57,672 nucleotides of DNA, from the NCBI GenBank assembly GCA_945905295.1, contig CAMDPX010000012.1, positions 1 to 57,672 on the forward strand, given 5' to 3'. Below are positions 43,984 through 53,445 of the stretch, piece after piece. The notes beneath the pieces were generated by a model. The model saw only the letters and a program-made list of their open reading frames with translations, was not told the origin of the DNA and did not search any database. Positions within the stretch are counted from its first letter, which is position 1. Every line of letters begins with the position of its first letter. Source of the stretch: Planctomyces sp. SH-PL62 (GTDB lineage: Bacteria; Planctomycetota; Planctomycetia; Planctomycetales; Planctomycetaceae). The translations under genes and the position numbers were made by a program.

Positions 43984-46900
43984 ATGATGAGTCGCGTCGC
44001 AGGTCAGTGGAGATGGATGGCGTATCTCGCGGCGACGCTCGCAGGACTGCTGAGCGCGGCCCGGTGCGGAGTGACTCAGGAGCGGGCTGTTCCCCCGCGC
44101 GTGCTGCGGCCGGATCACCCCGATGCCGAGCCCACGATTCCGACGACGGCGGAAGCGACGTTTTATCTCAACAATGACGCCACCTTGCGAAGGTGGCTGA
44201 AGGAAGGCCGGTCGCGTCTCGATGGGGGACAACTCTCGGAAGGACTGACGCAGTGGCAGCGGATTTTGGATCGTGGTGATGACGGCTTCGTCCGTTTGCG
44301 GACCGACGGACCGTGGTTGGAAGTCCGCCACGAAGTGCAGCGCGGTCTGAGCGAACTCCCGCCGAGCGGACAGGCGATCTACGAACGGCTGTTCGGCACT
44401 GCGGCGCGGCAACTGTTGCAACAAAGCGCCGAGACGGGGCGGCCGGTGTTCGCCAGCGAAACGCTGCGGCGGTACTTTCACACGTCGGCTGGATTCGACG
44501 CCGCGAAATGGTTGGCATCACGGTGGCTCGACAAAGGTGAGTCGCGCATGGCGGCGCGGTTGTTCGAGCGACTGTTGACCGAGCCGGCCCATCGCGAACG
44601 AGTCACACCGAACTTGCTGGTGCAGGCGGCGGTTGCACAGCGGCTCGCGGGGAATGAACTCCGCGCGCGGGAACTCTTCGCGACGTTGGGTGAGACGCGC
44701 GTCCGCATCGCGGGTGAAGAGCGTGTGGCGACGCAGTTGGTCGAACAATTTGTCACGCGGCGTACTGAGCTTTCTCCGAAGCCGAGTCCCTCGCGCGAGT
44801 GGCTGGCGGCGGGAGGCGGATTCGGACGCAGTGCGACTTCGTCCGGCAGTATGCCGTGGCTCAAGCCGTTGTGGCCGCCGGTCCCACTGACGACAGATCG
44901 CGCGGCGATTCGAGAATGGCTGGAGTCACAAGACGAGCGCAACATGCAGCAACTGGCGGTCGCGGCGGAACCGTTGATCGTGCGCGGGCAAGTGGTCGTG
45001 CGCGAAATGAACGGACTCGTGGGATTTGATCTGCACACCGGCCGTCGGCTGTGGAGTTATCCGTCAGCGTTGCCTCTGAGCGAATGGTTGCCGCGCGTGA
45101 TGAGTCAAGCGGGCGAAACCAATCGCATCGGCGCGGTGCGTGAGACGCTGGTGACGAATTCGGCGTGCCGCACGATGTCGAGCGATGGCCGGCGCGTCTT
45201 CGCGATCGACGTGCTGCCAAACGAAGGCCCGAAAGATCTGCGAGACGAGTCGGGCAATGATGACTCCGTCAAACGCGAACTGGATGTGTTGACGCAGTTG
45301 GTGGCATTGCCATTGGGAGAGATCACCCTCGGCGCGAACAGCACGGGCGAGACGCCCGTGGCACGGCCGAGGCCGGTGTGGACACTGGATGGCTTGGCCG
45401 CCGCGAGCAAGCTGGGACATCGCGGTTGCGCGGTGCAGTTCTTGGGTCCGCCGGTGGTTGTGGATGACAGTTTGTTTGTGATGGGCGAACTGTTCTCGAT
45501 CGATGAATTCGCGACGGAGAAGAACAATCAAATCTGCCTGATCGCGATTGATGGCTCCAACGGCGAGCCGCTCTGGAGTCAGGGACTCGCGTTGGTCGAT
45601 GAGCCGTTCTTTCGGTTGAAGCAGCGGAGTCGCCGCAATCCAGTGGGCTCGCCGACGGTCGTCGATGGCATGTTGATCTGCCCGACCGATGTGGGATTGA
45701 TTGTCGGCGTGGACTTGGTCACCGGTCGGCAACGTTGGGTTTACAGCTATCGACTGGGTGAGACGGAAAGGCGTGGGGAGTACTTTCCGGAGCCGCTCGG
45801 CTGGGACGGCACGCCGACTTGGCCGGTGATTTATCGCGACCGCGTGCTGCTGCTGTCGCGGTTCTCGGACGAGTTGCATTGCCTCGAAGCCACGACGGGA
45901 AAGCTGGCTTGGCATGTGCCACGTGGCGACGCGGTTTACATCGGCGCGGTGACGGATGATCGCATTGTGTTGGTCGGCGAACGCGAGGTGCGCGCGATCG
46001 CGATGCCGGCGGATGGGACACAAACCAGCGACGCTGTCGAACCAATGTGGTCTCACGTGGTCGGGCCGGTGACCGGCCGAGGCGTGCGGGCCGGTGAGGA
46101 CTTTCTCGTGCCGTTGAAGTCGGGGCGGGTCGCTTGCCTCGAACTGACGACGGGGCGCGATCGGGGCTTCGCCGTGACGCGCACTTTCGATCCGGCGGCC
46201 ATTCGGCGAAGAGCCCGCAAAGTGAATGACGAGGAGGAGGATGATCAGGAACTCGCGCCGTGGCCGGGGAACTTGATTGCGTGCGATGATGTGGTCGTCT
46301 CGCTGGGACTCAGTCATTTGGCGGTGTACCCGCAGGCTCGGTCGAAGTTGGCCGAACTGCGCACTCAGCCGGAATCGGTGGAGCGTCGGCTGCTCGAATC
46401 GGAACTCTCGATGCTGCTCGGTTCGGAAGGCTCGCCGGTGGGCGAGTTGCGGAACGTGTTGCAGCAACCGCTCTCCCCCGAACTGCGCCGGCAAGCGCAA
46501 CGACAACTGCGCGAGTCGTTGTATCTGGAGTTGAATCGCGATCCCGATCAGGCGGACGATCTGTTGCCTCAGCTTGAAAAGCTGGCCGACACGACGGCCG
46601 AGCGAGCGCGCTTGCTGCGCCGCGTGTGCGAAGTCTCGTTGCCGCGCGATCCCGTGCGGACGGTGCGAGCGGCTCGCGATCTGGCCGCATTGTCGCTGGA
46701 CCATGAATTGGAGTTAGACGAGCACGGCGAGCATGTCGTGTCACTCGACACTTGGGCGCGCGGCTATTTGCGGCAGGTGCGAACGCGCGTCGAATCGTCG
46801 CCAGCCGAAGCGGATGCCGTCGATGCCGTGCTGGGGCTCGAACGTGATCGGTTGCAAAAAACGTCTGACCTCGGCGCGCTGCGGCAGTTCGTTCGGCTGT

Positions 46901-48759
46901 GTGACGATTGGCCGCAAGCGACTGGCGCGCGGTTCCGGTTGGTGGATTTGCTGATCGAACGCGGCGAGTTTCAAGAGGCGGAGTTGCTGCTGGTGCGCGA
47001 CCGGTTATCTGCCGATGTGGTCGTTGCGGGCAACGCGACTGCTCGACTGTTGCGGCTGTGGGAGCACGTCGGGTTGTATTCTCTCGCCGCGAATTTGCTG
47101 AGCGAATTGGAAGAGCGGTTCGGTGACGTTGAGTTGACTGTTGCATCAGGCGAGCGGGGCGGCGTCAGCCCCCCGGTGTCTTTGCCGAAGGCTGGTCCGG
47201 TCTCCGCGCCGAACACCGGGGGGCTGACGCCGCCCCGCTCGCCTGGGATGACGGGACGCGAGTTTGTCGCGGCGTTTTCGCGAGACTCGATGACGTGGCA
47301 GGCATTTGCTCGGAAGCGGCGGCCGGATTGGGATGTGCGGCGTGTCGTGATTTCAGAAGACCGCGCACGGGGCGGCGAGTTACGTCTGGCCGAGGCCTTT
47401 GGGAACGGCGAACCCCGCAATCGAGCGTTGGACCGCGCGGGCGTGGGCGTCCATCTTTTCCAAACGCCACCGCTGCTCAAACCGCTGGGGGACGCCGGCT
47501 GGCGCATCGTTGATCGGGACTCCGGCGTCGTGATGGGACAGTTGCCCGAATTGGATCGCTTCTATCCGACGGCTCTGCAACCGGGGTCGCCCAAATCCGT
47601 CAATCACTTCTTCCCGGTCGGTGGTCAAGGACGAATGCTGGGGTTCTCGCTGTTGGGCCGCGATCAAGAAGACCCGGCTTGGGAGACGCCGTTCACACCG
47701 TTGCACGCGACGCAAGAGTTTCTGCGCGTTGGCCCGGTCGGGCCGAGCTATTGCGTGTTTCAATCGCGGCAGCATTTGGTGATGGTCGATCCGGCCACCG
47801 GCCGCATCGCGTGGCGGCGCGAATTAGAACCACATGCGGGATTACTTGCCGAAACGGACACCGGTCTGTTCGGCGATCGCGAAGCGCTCGTCGTGTTTGG
47901 CGCGGACCAAGCCTCGTACACCGTCTTCGAGACCGCGACCGGCCGTGAACTCCGTCGCGGGAAGTTGCCGGTCGATCAGCATCAGACGCGGCGCGCGTTT
48001 GGCCGCAAGCTGTTTCACATCACCGATGCCAACAACGGTCGCCGCATGCGCATTTGGGATTCGTTGACCGATCGCAACGAGCTGGACGAGCCTCTGGCGG
48101 TCGGAGTTGCCGTCTTCCAGCCGACCGTGACGGTGGATGGCGAACTGCTGCTGGTTTTACGCTCCGGCCGCGTGCGCGTGATCGATGTTTACAACTCGCT
48201 GGTCAAGCTGGACGTCACGCTTCCCGAATCGGACGTGCGCGGTTCGAACACGCTGCGCGCGTTCTCGGATCGCGATCGCTACTACCTCAACCTGCAACGG
48301 CAGCTCGACAACTCTGGAAATTCGCCGTTCAGCTATTTCGTCAGCGATTCGCTGGTTCCGAAATCCGAAGTGCTGGGTGATCTGCACGCCTTCGCTCGGC
48401 CGAGCCAGCCGCAACCGCTCGACCGCGCCGCGGGACCGCTGGGCGAGAAACTGTGGCTGCGCGTCCTGCCGCAACGGACGATTCTGCGGTTGGACAATGC
48501 TCGCGTGCCGTTCCTGGTCGCGATCAGCCGGCAGCAGGATCGCACCCGCACGGACAAATCGGCGCTGCGTGTCGAAGCGCTCGACGCGCTCACCGGTAAC
48601 CAGCTTGGCGTTTGCGAGCATGTGCTCACGACTCGGATCGTGCAAACTCAGCATGATCCCGAAGCTTCCCGCCTCACGCTGATCGGTTTGACGACGCGGA
48701 TCACGCTGGATTACGGCCAAGACAAGCAACGGTTCGCGACGGTGTCTGATCCGCATTGA
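43984..48759 (+). CDS. Large secreted PQQ-type beta-propeller / TPR-like protein
   Basis: 1,591 residues from the ATG at 43984 (a second ATG follows at once), with AAAGG upstream and a signal peptide (WMAYLAATLAGLLSA). An N-terminal helical part (LNNDATLRRWLKEGRSRL) is followed by PQQ-like propeller blades: GLVGFDLHTGRRLWSY, IAIDGSNGEPLWSQ, GVDLVTGRQRWVY, LHCLEATTGKLAWHV and, late, MVDPATGRIAWRRE. A helical TPR-like section lies between (about 830-1050). PQQ cofactor binding is not shown; many such planctomycete proteins are structural propellers. Residues about 1056-1086 (ERGGVSPP ... GGLTPPRSP) are encoded by an inserted palindrome. Confidence 0.88.
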   Translation: MMSRVAGQWRWMAYLAATLAGLLSAARCGVTQERAVPPRVLRPDHPDAEPTIPTTAEATFYLNNDATLRRWLKEGRSRLDGGQLSEGLTQWQRILDRGDDGFVRLRTDGPWLEVRHEVQRGLSELPPSGQAIYERLFGTAARQLLQQSAETGRPVFASETLRRYFHTSAGFDAAKWLASRWLDKGESRMAARLFERLLTEPAHRERVTPNLLVQAAVAQRLAGNELRARELFATLGETRVRIAGEERVATQLVEQFVTRRTELSPKPSPSREWLAAGGGFGRSATSSGSMPWLKPLWPPVPLTTDRAAIREWLESQDERNMQQLAVAAEPLIVRGQVVVREMNGLVGFDLHTGRRLWSYPSALPLSEWLPRVMSQAGETNRIGAVRETLVTNSACRTMSSDGRRVFAIDVLPNEGPKDLRDESGNDDSVKRELDVLTQLVALPLGEITLGANSTGETPVARPRPVWTLDGLAAASKLGHRGCAVQFLGPPVVVDDSLFVMGELFSIDEFATEKNNQICLIAIDGSNGEPLWSQGLALVDEPFFRLKQRSRRNPVGSPTVVDGMLICPTDVGLIVGVDLVTGRQRWVYSYRLGETERRGEYFPEPLGWDGTPTWPVIYRDRVLLLSRFSDELHCLEATTGKLAWHVPRGDAVYIGAVTDDRIVLVGEREVRAIAMPADGTQTSDAVEPMWSHVVGPVTGRGVRAGEDFLVPLKSGRVACLELTTGRDRGFAVTRTFDPAAIRRRARKVNDEEEDDQELAPWPGNLIACDDVVVSLGLSHLAVYPQARSKLAELRTQPESVERRLLESELSMLLGSEGSPVGELRNVLQQPLSPELRRQAQRQLRESLYLELNRDPDQADDLLPQLEKLADTTAERARLLRRVCEVSLPRDPVRTVRAARDLAALSLDHELELDEHGEHVVSLDTWARGYLRQVRTRVESSPAEADAVDAVLGLERDRLQKTSDLGALRQFVRLCDDWPQATGARFRLVDLLIERGEFQEAELLLVRDRLSADVVVAGNATARLLRLWEHVGLYSLAANLLSELEERFGDVELTVASGERGGVSPPVSLPKAGPVSAPNTGGLTPPRSPGMTGREFVAAFSRDSMTWQAFARKRRPDWDVRRVVISEDRARGGELRLAEAFGNGEPRNRALDRAGVGVHLFQTPPLLKPLGDAGWRIVDRDSGVVMGQLPELDRFYPTALQPGSPKSVNHFFPVGGQGRMLGFSLLGRDQEDPAWETPFTPLHATQEFLRVGPVGPSYCVFQSRQHLVMVDPATGRIAWRRELEPHAGLLAETDTGLFGDREALVVFGADQASYTVFETATGRELRRGKLPVDQHQTRRAFGRKLFHITDANNGRRMRIWDSLTDRNELDEPLAVGVAVFQPTVTVDGELLLVLRSGRVRVIDVYNSLVKLDVTLPESDVRGSNTLRAFSDRDRYYLNLQRQLDNSGNSPFSYFVSDSLVPKSEVLGDLHAFARPSQPQPLDRAAGPLGEKLWLRVLPQRTILRLDNARVPFLVAISRQQDRTRTDKSALRVEALDALTGNQLGVCEHVLTTRIVQTQHDPEASRLTLIGLTTRITLDYGQDKQRFATVSDPH
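47149..47243. repeat. In-frame palindromic element (family A) inside the PQQ-type gene
   Basis: Arms 47149-47179 and 47213-47243 are perfect 31-bp reverse complements around a 33-base loop. They encode a Gly/Pro-rich insert (GERGGVSPPV ... GGLTPPRSP) between two helical segments, without a stop or frame change. The same sequence is intergenic at 37616-37686 and 48773. Confidence 0.9.
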
Positions 48760-48830
48760 GAAAACATCAACCGGCGAGCGGGGCGGCGTCAGTCCCCCGG
48801 TGGAGTGGCAAACTCACCGGGGGACTGACG

Positions 48831-49144
48831 CCCAATGGCACTCACTTTGAGCGGAATGGCGCTAGCGCCACAACTCAGAATTGATCGATCACCAGAGCCG
48901 CCGCTGCCGTTGAGAAAGTGCTTCTTTGGTCGAAGATCCCCACGGATGGCATGGCAATACCACGGATGGAGGGCAAGGGATCTTGCTTGATCCGAGGTAT
49001 TGCCATGCCATCCGTGGGGATTGTTGCTCTTCATGACAGGTCAATTGCGATCTGCGGCACTAGCCACCGGTGATTCGGGATCGACGTTATCCGGCGAATG
49101 ACCGGCGGCTAGCGCGTGCCGCTCACAAAGCGAGTGCCATTGGG
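48831..49144. mobile_element. MITE-like insertion with 13-bp terminal inverted repeats and 6-bp target duplication
   Basis: Ends are CCCAATGGCACTC and GAGTGCCATTGGG, an exact 13-bp inverted pair; pairing continues imperfectly for about 38 bp and includes the family B core GGCGCTAGCGCC/GGCGGCTAGCGC. CTGACG flanks both sides (48825-48830 and 49145-49150). It has no open frame for a transposase, so movement would need an enzyme from elsewhere. It encloses a family F copy. Confidence 0.75.
48935..49063. repeat. 129-bp element (family F), copy 2
   Basis: It matches 36515-36643 in length, palindrome (GATCCCCACGGATGGCATGG ... CCATCCGTGGGG) and tail (TCAATTGCGATCTGCGGCAC, then TAG). Only the loop differs strongly. 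Confidence 0.85.
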
Positions 49145-49246
49145 CTGACGCCGGCCCGCTCGCCTGTTTCATGGGAATTGCTTCGCCGTGTCGCGAGGGA
49201 TATACAACCCCGACGAATTGCGAATGACGTGAGGAGAGTGGCGGCG

Positions 49247-50959
49247 ATGGCACCGATGCCGAAGATTCTGTTGTTTAGCCGGCGGTTGGATCGCGTCTCG
49301 GCGTTGGCTGAGCAGCTTGGCGGCACGTTTGATGTCGTGTCCACCGAGTCGGTCGAGAATGGATTGGCACGACTCCGCGAAGGGAACTTTTTGGGAGTGT
49401 TCTTGTGCGGCGATGAAACCTCGCCGGCGAGCGCGATGATCCAGGGAGGCGGGCTGCTCGATCAGCTTCCCGATGGGTACGCGCTGCTCGACACCAACGA
49501 GCGAATCGTCTGGTGCAATGTGCCGCTGCGCAGGCTGGCTGGTCGCGACTCCGGCGGTGAAGGAGTGCCGTTCTTCGATCTGTTTGAGTCCGTACAACTT
49601 CGCGGCCCGGACTTCACGCCGATCAACACGGCATTGGCGACGAATCAAACGACGCGCGGATTGATGCAGGTCGGCGGCTCACGCTGGCTGGATCTGCAGA
49701 TGACACCCATCTTCGACAAAGATCCGGAGATTCCGTTTGGCCTGATCGCCTTCGTCCGCGATGTCACCACCGAAGTCAACGAACAGGAACGGATGAAGGC
49801 GATCTATCAGGCGGGCTTGGAACTCGGAGACCTGACGCCGCAGGAAGTGCTCGAGATGGGCTGGGAGGAACGCAAGGGGTTGCTCAAGGCCAAGATTGTG
49901 CATTTCACGAAAGACCTGCTGAAGTTCGAGACGGTTGAGATTCGACTGCTCGACCACACGAACAAAAAGCGGCTGGCTCCGTTGCTGGTCTACGGCATGG
50001 AGCAAGCCGCGGTCGAACGGGAACTGTTCGCCGAGCCAACGGGCAACGGCGTGACCGGCTACGTCGCTGCGACCGGCAACAGCTATCTCTGTTTGGACAC
50101 GGCTCACGACCCGCTGTATTTGGTCGGCAACTCCAATGCTCGCAGTTCGCTGACCGTGCCGCTCAAACGGCATGATGGCATCTTGGGAACGTTCAATGTC
50201 GAAAGCTCGCTGGAGAATGCCTTCAATGTGAAGGATCAGGAGTTCCTGGAACTCTTCAGCCGGGAGGTCGCTGTCGCGCTCAACACCCTTGAGTTGTTGG
50301 TGGTGCAGCAGAACGCCGCCGCCAACGAGAACACGACACGGATTCTGGTGAGCGTCGCTCAACCGGCGGACGACATTCTGGTCGATGCCTCGCAATTGAT
50401 GGAACGGTTCATCGGCCTCGACCCCGAATCGACGATGCGACTGCAACGCATTTTGCAGCACACACGCGAGATCAAGCAGTTGATTCACGAAGTCGGCCTG
50501 GGGGCCGCAGTCCCCGGTGCGCTCCCCGACGCCACGACGCAAGCGAGTCATCCACTGTTGCACGGCAAGCGGATTCTGGTCGTGGACAGCGACGCTTCGG
50601 TGCGCGACGCCGCGCGGGAATTGCTCAGCCAATTCGGCTGCGATGTCGAAGCATTCCACTGCGGCCAGGAAGCCTTCTCGCTGGTCCGCGGCACGCATTA
50701 CGACCTGGCGATCATCGACATCAATCTGTCCGACATGACCGGCTTCGAGTGCTTCCGCGACCTCAAACAAATCCACGAGAACCTGCCGATCATCCTGATG
50801 ACCGGCTTCGGCTACGACCCCGGCCACTCGATCGTGAAGGCGCGGCAGATGGGCTTGAAGCACGCACTCTACAAACCGTTCCGCCTGGACCTGCTGCTGA
50901 CCGCCGTCGAAGGCGCGCTCAGCCCGCCGACCGAGGCAAAGTTGCCGGTGACAACCTAG
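49247..50959 (+). CDS. PAS-GAF-receiver signalling protein
   Basis: 570 residues from the ATG at 49247, behind GAGGAG. Order: a degenerate receiver-like N-terminus (PKILLFSRRLDRVSALAEQL, no phospho-Asp recognised), a PAS domain (about 75-185, LDQLPDGYALLDTNERIVWC), a GAF domain (about 210-370, YLCLDTAHDPLYLVGN, SLTVPLKRHDGILGTFNVES), and a C-terminal receiver (about 448-560, RILVVDSDASVRDAA; phospho-Asp in LAIIDINLSD near residue 490; Lys in ALYKPF). There is no histidine kinase or DNA-binding output, so it probably acts as a sensor adaptor in a phosphorelay. The partner is not in the window. Confidence 0.88.
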   Translation: MAPMPKILLFSRRLDRVSALAEQLGGTFDVVSTESVENGLARLREGNFLGVFLCGDETSPASAMIQGGGLLDQLPDGYALLDTNERIVWCNVPLRRLAGRDSGGEGVPFFDLFESVQLRGPDFTPINTALATNQTTRGLMQVGGSRWLDLQMTPIFDKDPEIPFGLIAFVRDVTTEVNEQERMKAIYQAGLELGDLTPQEVLEMGWEERKGLLKAKIVHFTKDLLKFETVEIRLLDHTNKKRLAPLLVYGMEQAAVERELFAEPTGNGVTGYVAATGNSYLCLDTAHDPLYLVGNSNARSSLTVPLKRHDGILGTFNVESSLENAFNVKDQEFLELFSREVAVALNTLELLVVQQNAAANENTTRILVSVAQPADDILVDASQLMERFIGLDPESTMRLQRILQHTREIKQLIHEVGLGAAVPGALPDATTQASHPLLHGKRILVVDSDASVRDAARELLSQFGCDVEAFHCGQEAFSLVRGTHYDLAIIDINLSDMTGFECFRDLKQIHENLPIILMTGFGYDPGHSIVKARQMGLKHALYKPFRLDLLLTAVEGALSPPTEAKLPVTT

Positions 50960-50966
50960 CAGTTCC

Positions 50967-51019
50967 GTGGGGCACGTTTTCAACGTGCCCGTGATGAGCA
51001 CGTTGAAAACGTGCTCCAC
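50967..51019. repeat. Palindromic element (family G), copy 2
   Basis: GTGGGGCACGTTTTCAACGT plus GC (50967-50988) pairs with 50998-51019 with one mismatch. The arms are the same as those at 20741-20803; only the loop is shorter. It follows the PAS-GAF-receiver stop by 7 bases. Confidence 0.85.
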
Positions 51020-51079
51020 TTGATGGGACGTCGCCGTTCGCCTTTCCTCCATCAGAACAAGCGGGCTACATTGCCCGCG

Positions 51080-53380
51080 ATGCCGACTGAGCCGACCACA
51101 TCTCTGCGACTCGCTTTCGACCCGGTCTGGTCGTTGCCGGTGTCGCTGCTGACCGCCGTCGGGCTGATCGTCTTCGTCCTGCTGACGTACCCGCGCCGAG
51201 TACGGCATCAACCGCCATTCTGGCGACGCACGCTCGTCGCACTGCGAGTGCTCACCGCGATCGTGCTTGCCTTCGCGATCCTGCGGCCGGAGTTGCAATG
51301 GACGAAGAAGGATCGCAAGGCCGCGATGCTGGCGATGCTCGGCGATCGCAGCCGGTCCATGCAGACACCCGATGGTCCAGGCAACGCGACACGCCGCGAC
51401 GTCTTGCTCAAGACGTTGAAGGAGGCGGAGCCGACGATCGAAAAGCTGAAGAAGGAAATGGAAGTCCGCTATCACGATTTCGACCGCGAACTGCATGCGG
51501 CCGAGAAACCTGATCCCACCGCGCCGGGCGAGCAATCGGCCATCGGCTTCGCGCTGGAGTCGATCCTGCGTGACGCGCAAGGCCAAGGACTCTCTGGCAT
51601 CCTGTTGTACTCCGACGGAGCGCAGCGCGGATTGCCACCCCACGACGTCGATCCGCGAGCAATCGCGCGGCGATTGGGCGAGTTGCAAATCCCGATCTTT
51701 CCCGTCGCGCTCGGCACGACGGGGACGACCGACACGTCGCTCGATTTGATCGTCGAGGATTTGTTGGTCGATCCGTATGCGTTCGTGAAAAAGACGGTGC
51801 CGCTGCGAGCGAAGCTGCGCGTGCTGGGAGCCGCCGGACGCAAGCTGACCGTGCGGCTGCTGGTCGAAGATCCGAATACGCGCAAGGGACTCAAAAGCGG
51901 CGAGCTGAAAATCCCACCCGCGTCCAAGAACGCGCAGCCGGTCGTGTACCTCGAACCGACACGCAATGCCGATCTCATCCCGGTCGAGCTGTCGTACATC
52001 CCCGACCTCCCCGGCGAGTTCAAGATTCGCGTCGAAGTCGAGTCGCTCGATGGGGAGATCAAAACCGCGAACAACGCTCGCGAAACGCTACTGACGGTCC
52101 GTCGCGGCGGCATCAAAGTCGCCTACTTCGATTCGCTGCCGGGCGAGCAGAAACATCTGCGGTTGCTCAACGCGACCGATCAGGTGCAGTTGGACTGGCA
52201 ACCGATCCGAGGCGGCCGGCAACGCGATCTCAACGACATCGACCCAGAGCTATTCAAACGAGGTGCGTACGACGTCTACATCATCGGCGATGTCCCCGCG
52301 AAGATTATCGGCAGAGAAATGCTCCGACAGCTTGCCGTACGCGTGGAGGAAGGTGCCGGCCTGATGATGATCGGCGGCCATCACAGCTTCGGAGCCGGCG
52401 GCTATGCCGACACGCCGCTAGCCGACCTGCTGCCAGTCGCGATGCGAGCCAGTGAAACGGTCCCCGAAGAAGAGATCGATCCCGCGGTGCGACACACCGA
52501 AGAGTTGCAGTTGATCCCGACGGCAAGCGGCCTCCGCCATTACGTGATGCGCATTGAATCGGCTGAGAAGAATCGCGCCGCGTGGCTGGAACTGCCGCCG
52601 CTCGACGGAGCCAACAAGCTCAAGCCCAAGAACGAATTTGTGGACATCCTCGCAAAGTCCGAAGACGGCATCCCGTTGCTCATGTCGAATGAAGCCGGCA
52701 AGGCGCGCGTGATGGCGTTCGCCGGCAACACGACGTGGCGTTGGCCATTGCACGGTTTCCGCACGGCCCATCAACGCTTCTGGCGACAGATGATTTTCTG
52801 GCTGGCTCGCAAAGAGGACGACCAGGGCCAATCGGTCTGGGTCCGCATCGACCCGCGCAACTATCTGCCAGGAGTCCCGGTCCGCCTGGCCTTCGGAGCT
52901 CGCTCGCCCGATGGCGTGCCGCTCACCGACGTCGACTTCGACGTGTCGGTGACCAATCCGAAAGAGGAACGCCAAAAGCTTTCCGCACAGCGAGCGGGCA
53001 ACGAGTTCACGGCTCAGTTCACTCAGACCGAACATGCCGGGGACTACTGGGTCAGCGTGACGGCGAAATCAAAAAACGGATTGCCGATCAGTGACCCGGT
53101 GACGTCCCGTTTCCTGGTCGATGAACGCGACCTCGAACTCGACAACCCCGCCGCCGATCACGCGCTTCTCGCCGAACTTGCCAGCCTCACGGGAGGCCAC
53201 GTCGTCACCCCAGAGCAACACGGAGCCTTCCTCGAACGCCTCCAAAAAGAGGGCCTCGTCCGCCGTGAAGAGACCGAGATCACCCGCGCGACCCTGTGGG
53301 ACAACTGGCCGTTCTTACTCGTCTTCGTCACGCTGATCGCGATCGAATGGACGGTCCGCAAAAAACGCGGCTTGGTGTGA
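51080..53380 (+). CDS. Membrane protein with VWA-like and amidotransferase-like domains
   Basis: 766 residues from the ATG at 51080; a slightly longer frame exists upstream but overlaps the palindrome. Two N-terminal membrane helices (about 18-36 and 52-69) are followed by a VWA-like domain with a MIDAS-type DRSRS (89-93) and LLYSDGAQRG. Ig-like domains follow, then a class I glutamine-amidotransferase-like fold (GLMMIGGHHSFGAGGY, about 430-445, without the catalytic Cys), and a final membrane helix (FLLVFVTLIAIEWTV). This matches the periplasmic-loop layout of a widespread family next to Bat/MoxR-type systems, none of which is in view. Metal-dependent protein binding is inferred. Confidence 0.85.
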   Translation: MPTEPTTSLRLAFDPVWSLPVSLLTAVGLIVFVLLTYPRRVRHQPPFWRRTLVALRVLTAIVLAFAILRPELQWTKKDRKAAMLAMLGDRSRSMQTPDGPGNATRRDVLLKTLKEAEPTIEKLKKEMEVRYHDFDRELHAAEKPDPTAPGEQSAIGFALESILRDAQGQGLSGILLYSDGAQRGLPPHDVDPRAIARRLGELQIPIFPVALGTTGTTDTSLDLIVEDLLVDPYAFVKKTVPLRAKLRVLGAAGRKLTVRLLVEDPNTRKGLKSGELKIPPASKNAQPVVYLEPTRNADLIPVELSYIPDLPGEFKIRVEVESLDGEIKTANNARETLLTVRRGGIKVAYFDSLPGEQKHLRLLNATDQVQLDWQPIRGGRQRDLNDIDPELFKRGAYDVYIIGDVPAKIIGREMLRQLAVRVEEGAGLMMIGGHHSFGAGGYADTPLADLLPVAMRASETVPEEEIDPAVRHTEELQLIPTASGLRHYVMRIESAEKNRAAWLELPPLDGANKLKPKNEFVDILAKSEDGIPLLMSNEAGKARVMAFAGNTTWRWPLHGFRTAHQRFWRQMIFWLARKEDDQGQSVWVRIDPRNYLPGVPVRLAFGARSPDGVPLTDVDFDVSVTNPKEERQKLSAQRAGNEFTAQFTQTEHAGDYWVSVTAKSKNGLPISDPVTSRFLVDERDLELDNPAADHALLAELASLTGGHVVTPEQHGAFLERLQKEGLVRREETEITRATLWDNWPFLLVFVTLIAIEWTVRKKRGLV

Positions 53381-53445
53381 CGTAGCCGCGTTCGCCAGAA
53401 CGCGGGTGGCCTGTTCCCGATTGCCGGAACGCCGCGCATCCTACG
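53381..53445. repeat. Family K palindrome at a duplication boundary
   Basis: CGTAGCCGCGTTCGCCAGAA plus CGCGG starts directly after the VWA gene stop and pairs imperfectly with the sequence ending CTACG at 53445. The duplicated fragment begins at its right edge. Confidence 0.65.

Larger units (their letters stand above)
48773..49168. repeat. Nested palindromic locus, interrupted family A element
   Basis: A family A element begins at 48773 (GGCGAGCGGGGCGGCGTCAG) and its own right arm is cut after ...GACTGACG at 48830. The missing half, GGCTGACGCCGGCCCGCTCGCC, reappears at 49143-49165. The 314 bases between are a different element. The locus is the leader of the PAS-GAF-receiver gene. Confidence 0.8.

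Noticed and set aside
45064-46704. 546-codon antisense frame in the PQQ-type gene
   Set aside because: Arg/His/Gln-rich shadow of a clear plus-strand propeller gene.
49679-51688. 669-codon antisense frame spanning two plus-strand genes
   Set aside because: It crosses the gap and a palindrome, and opposes well-supported PAS-GAF-receiver and VWA genes.
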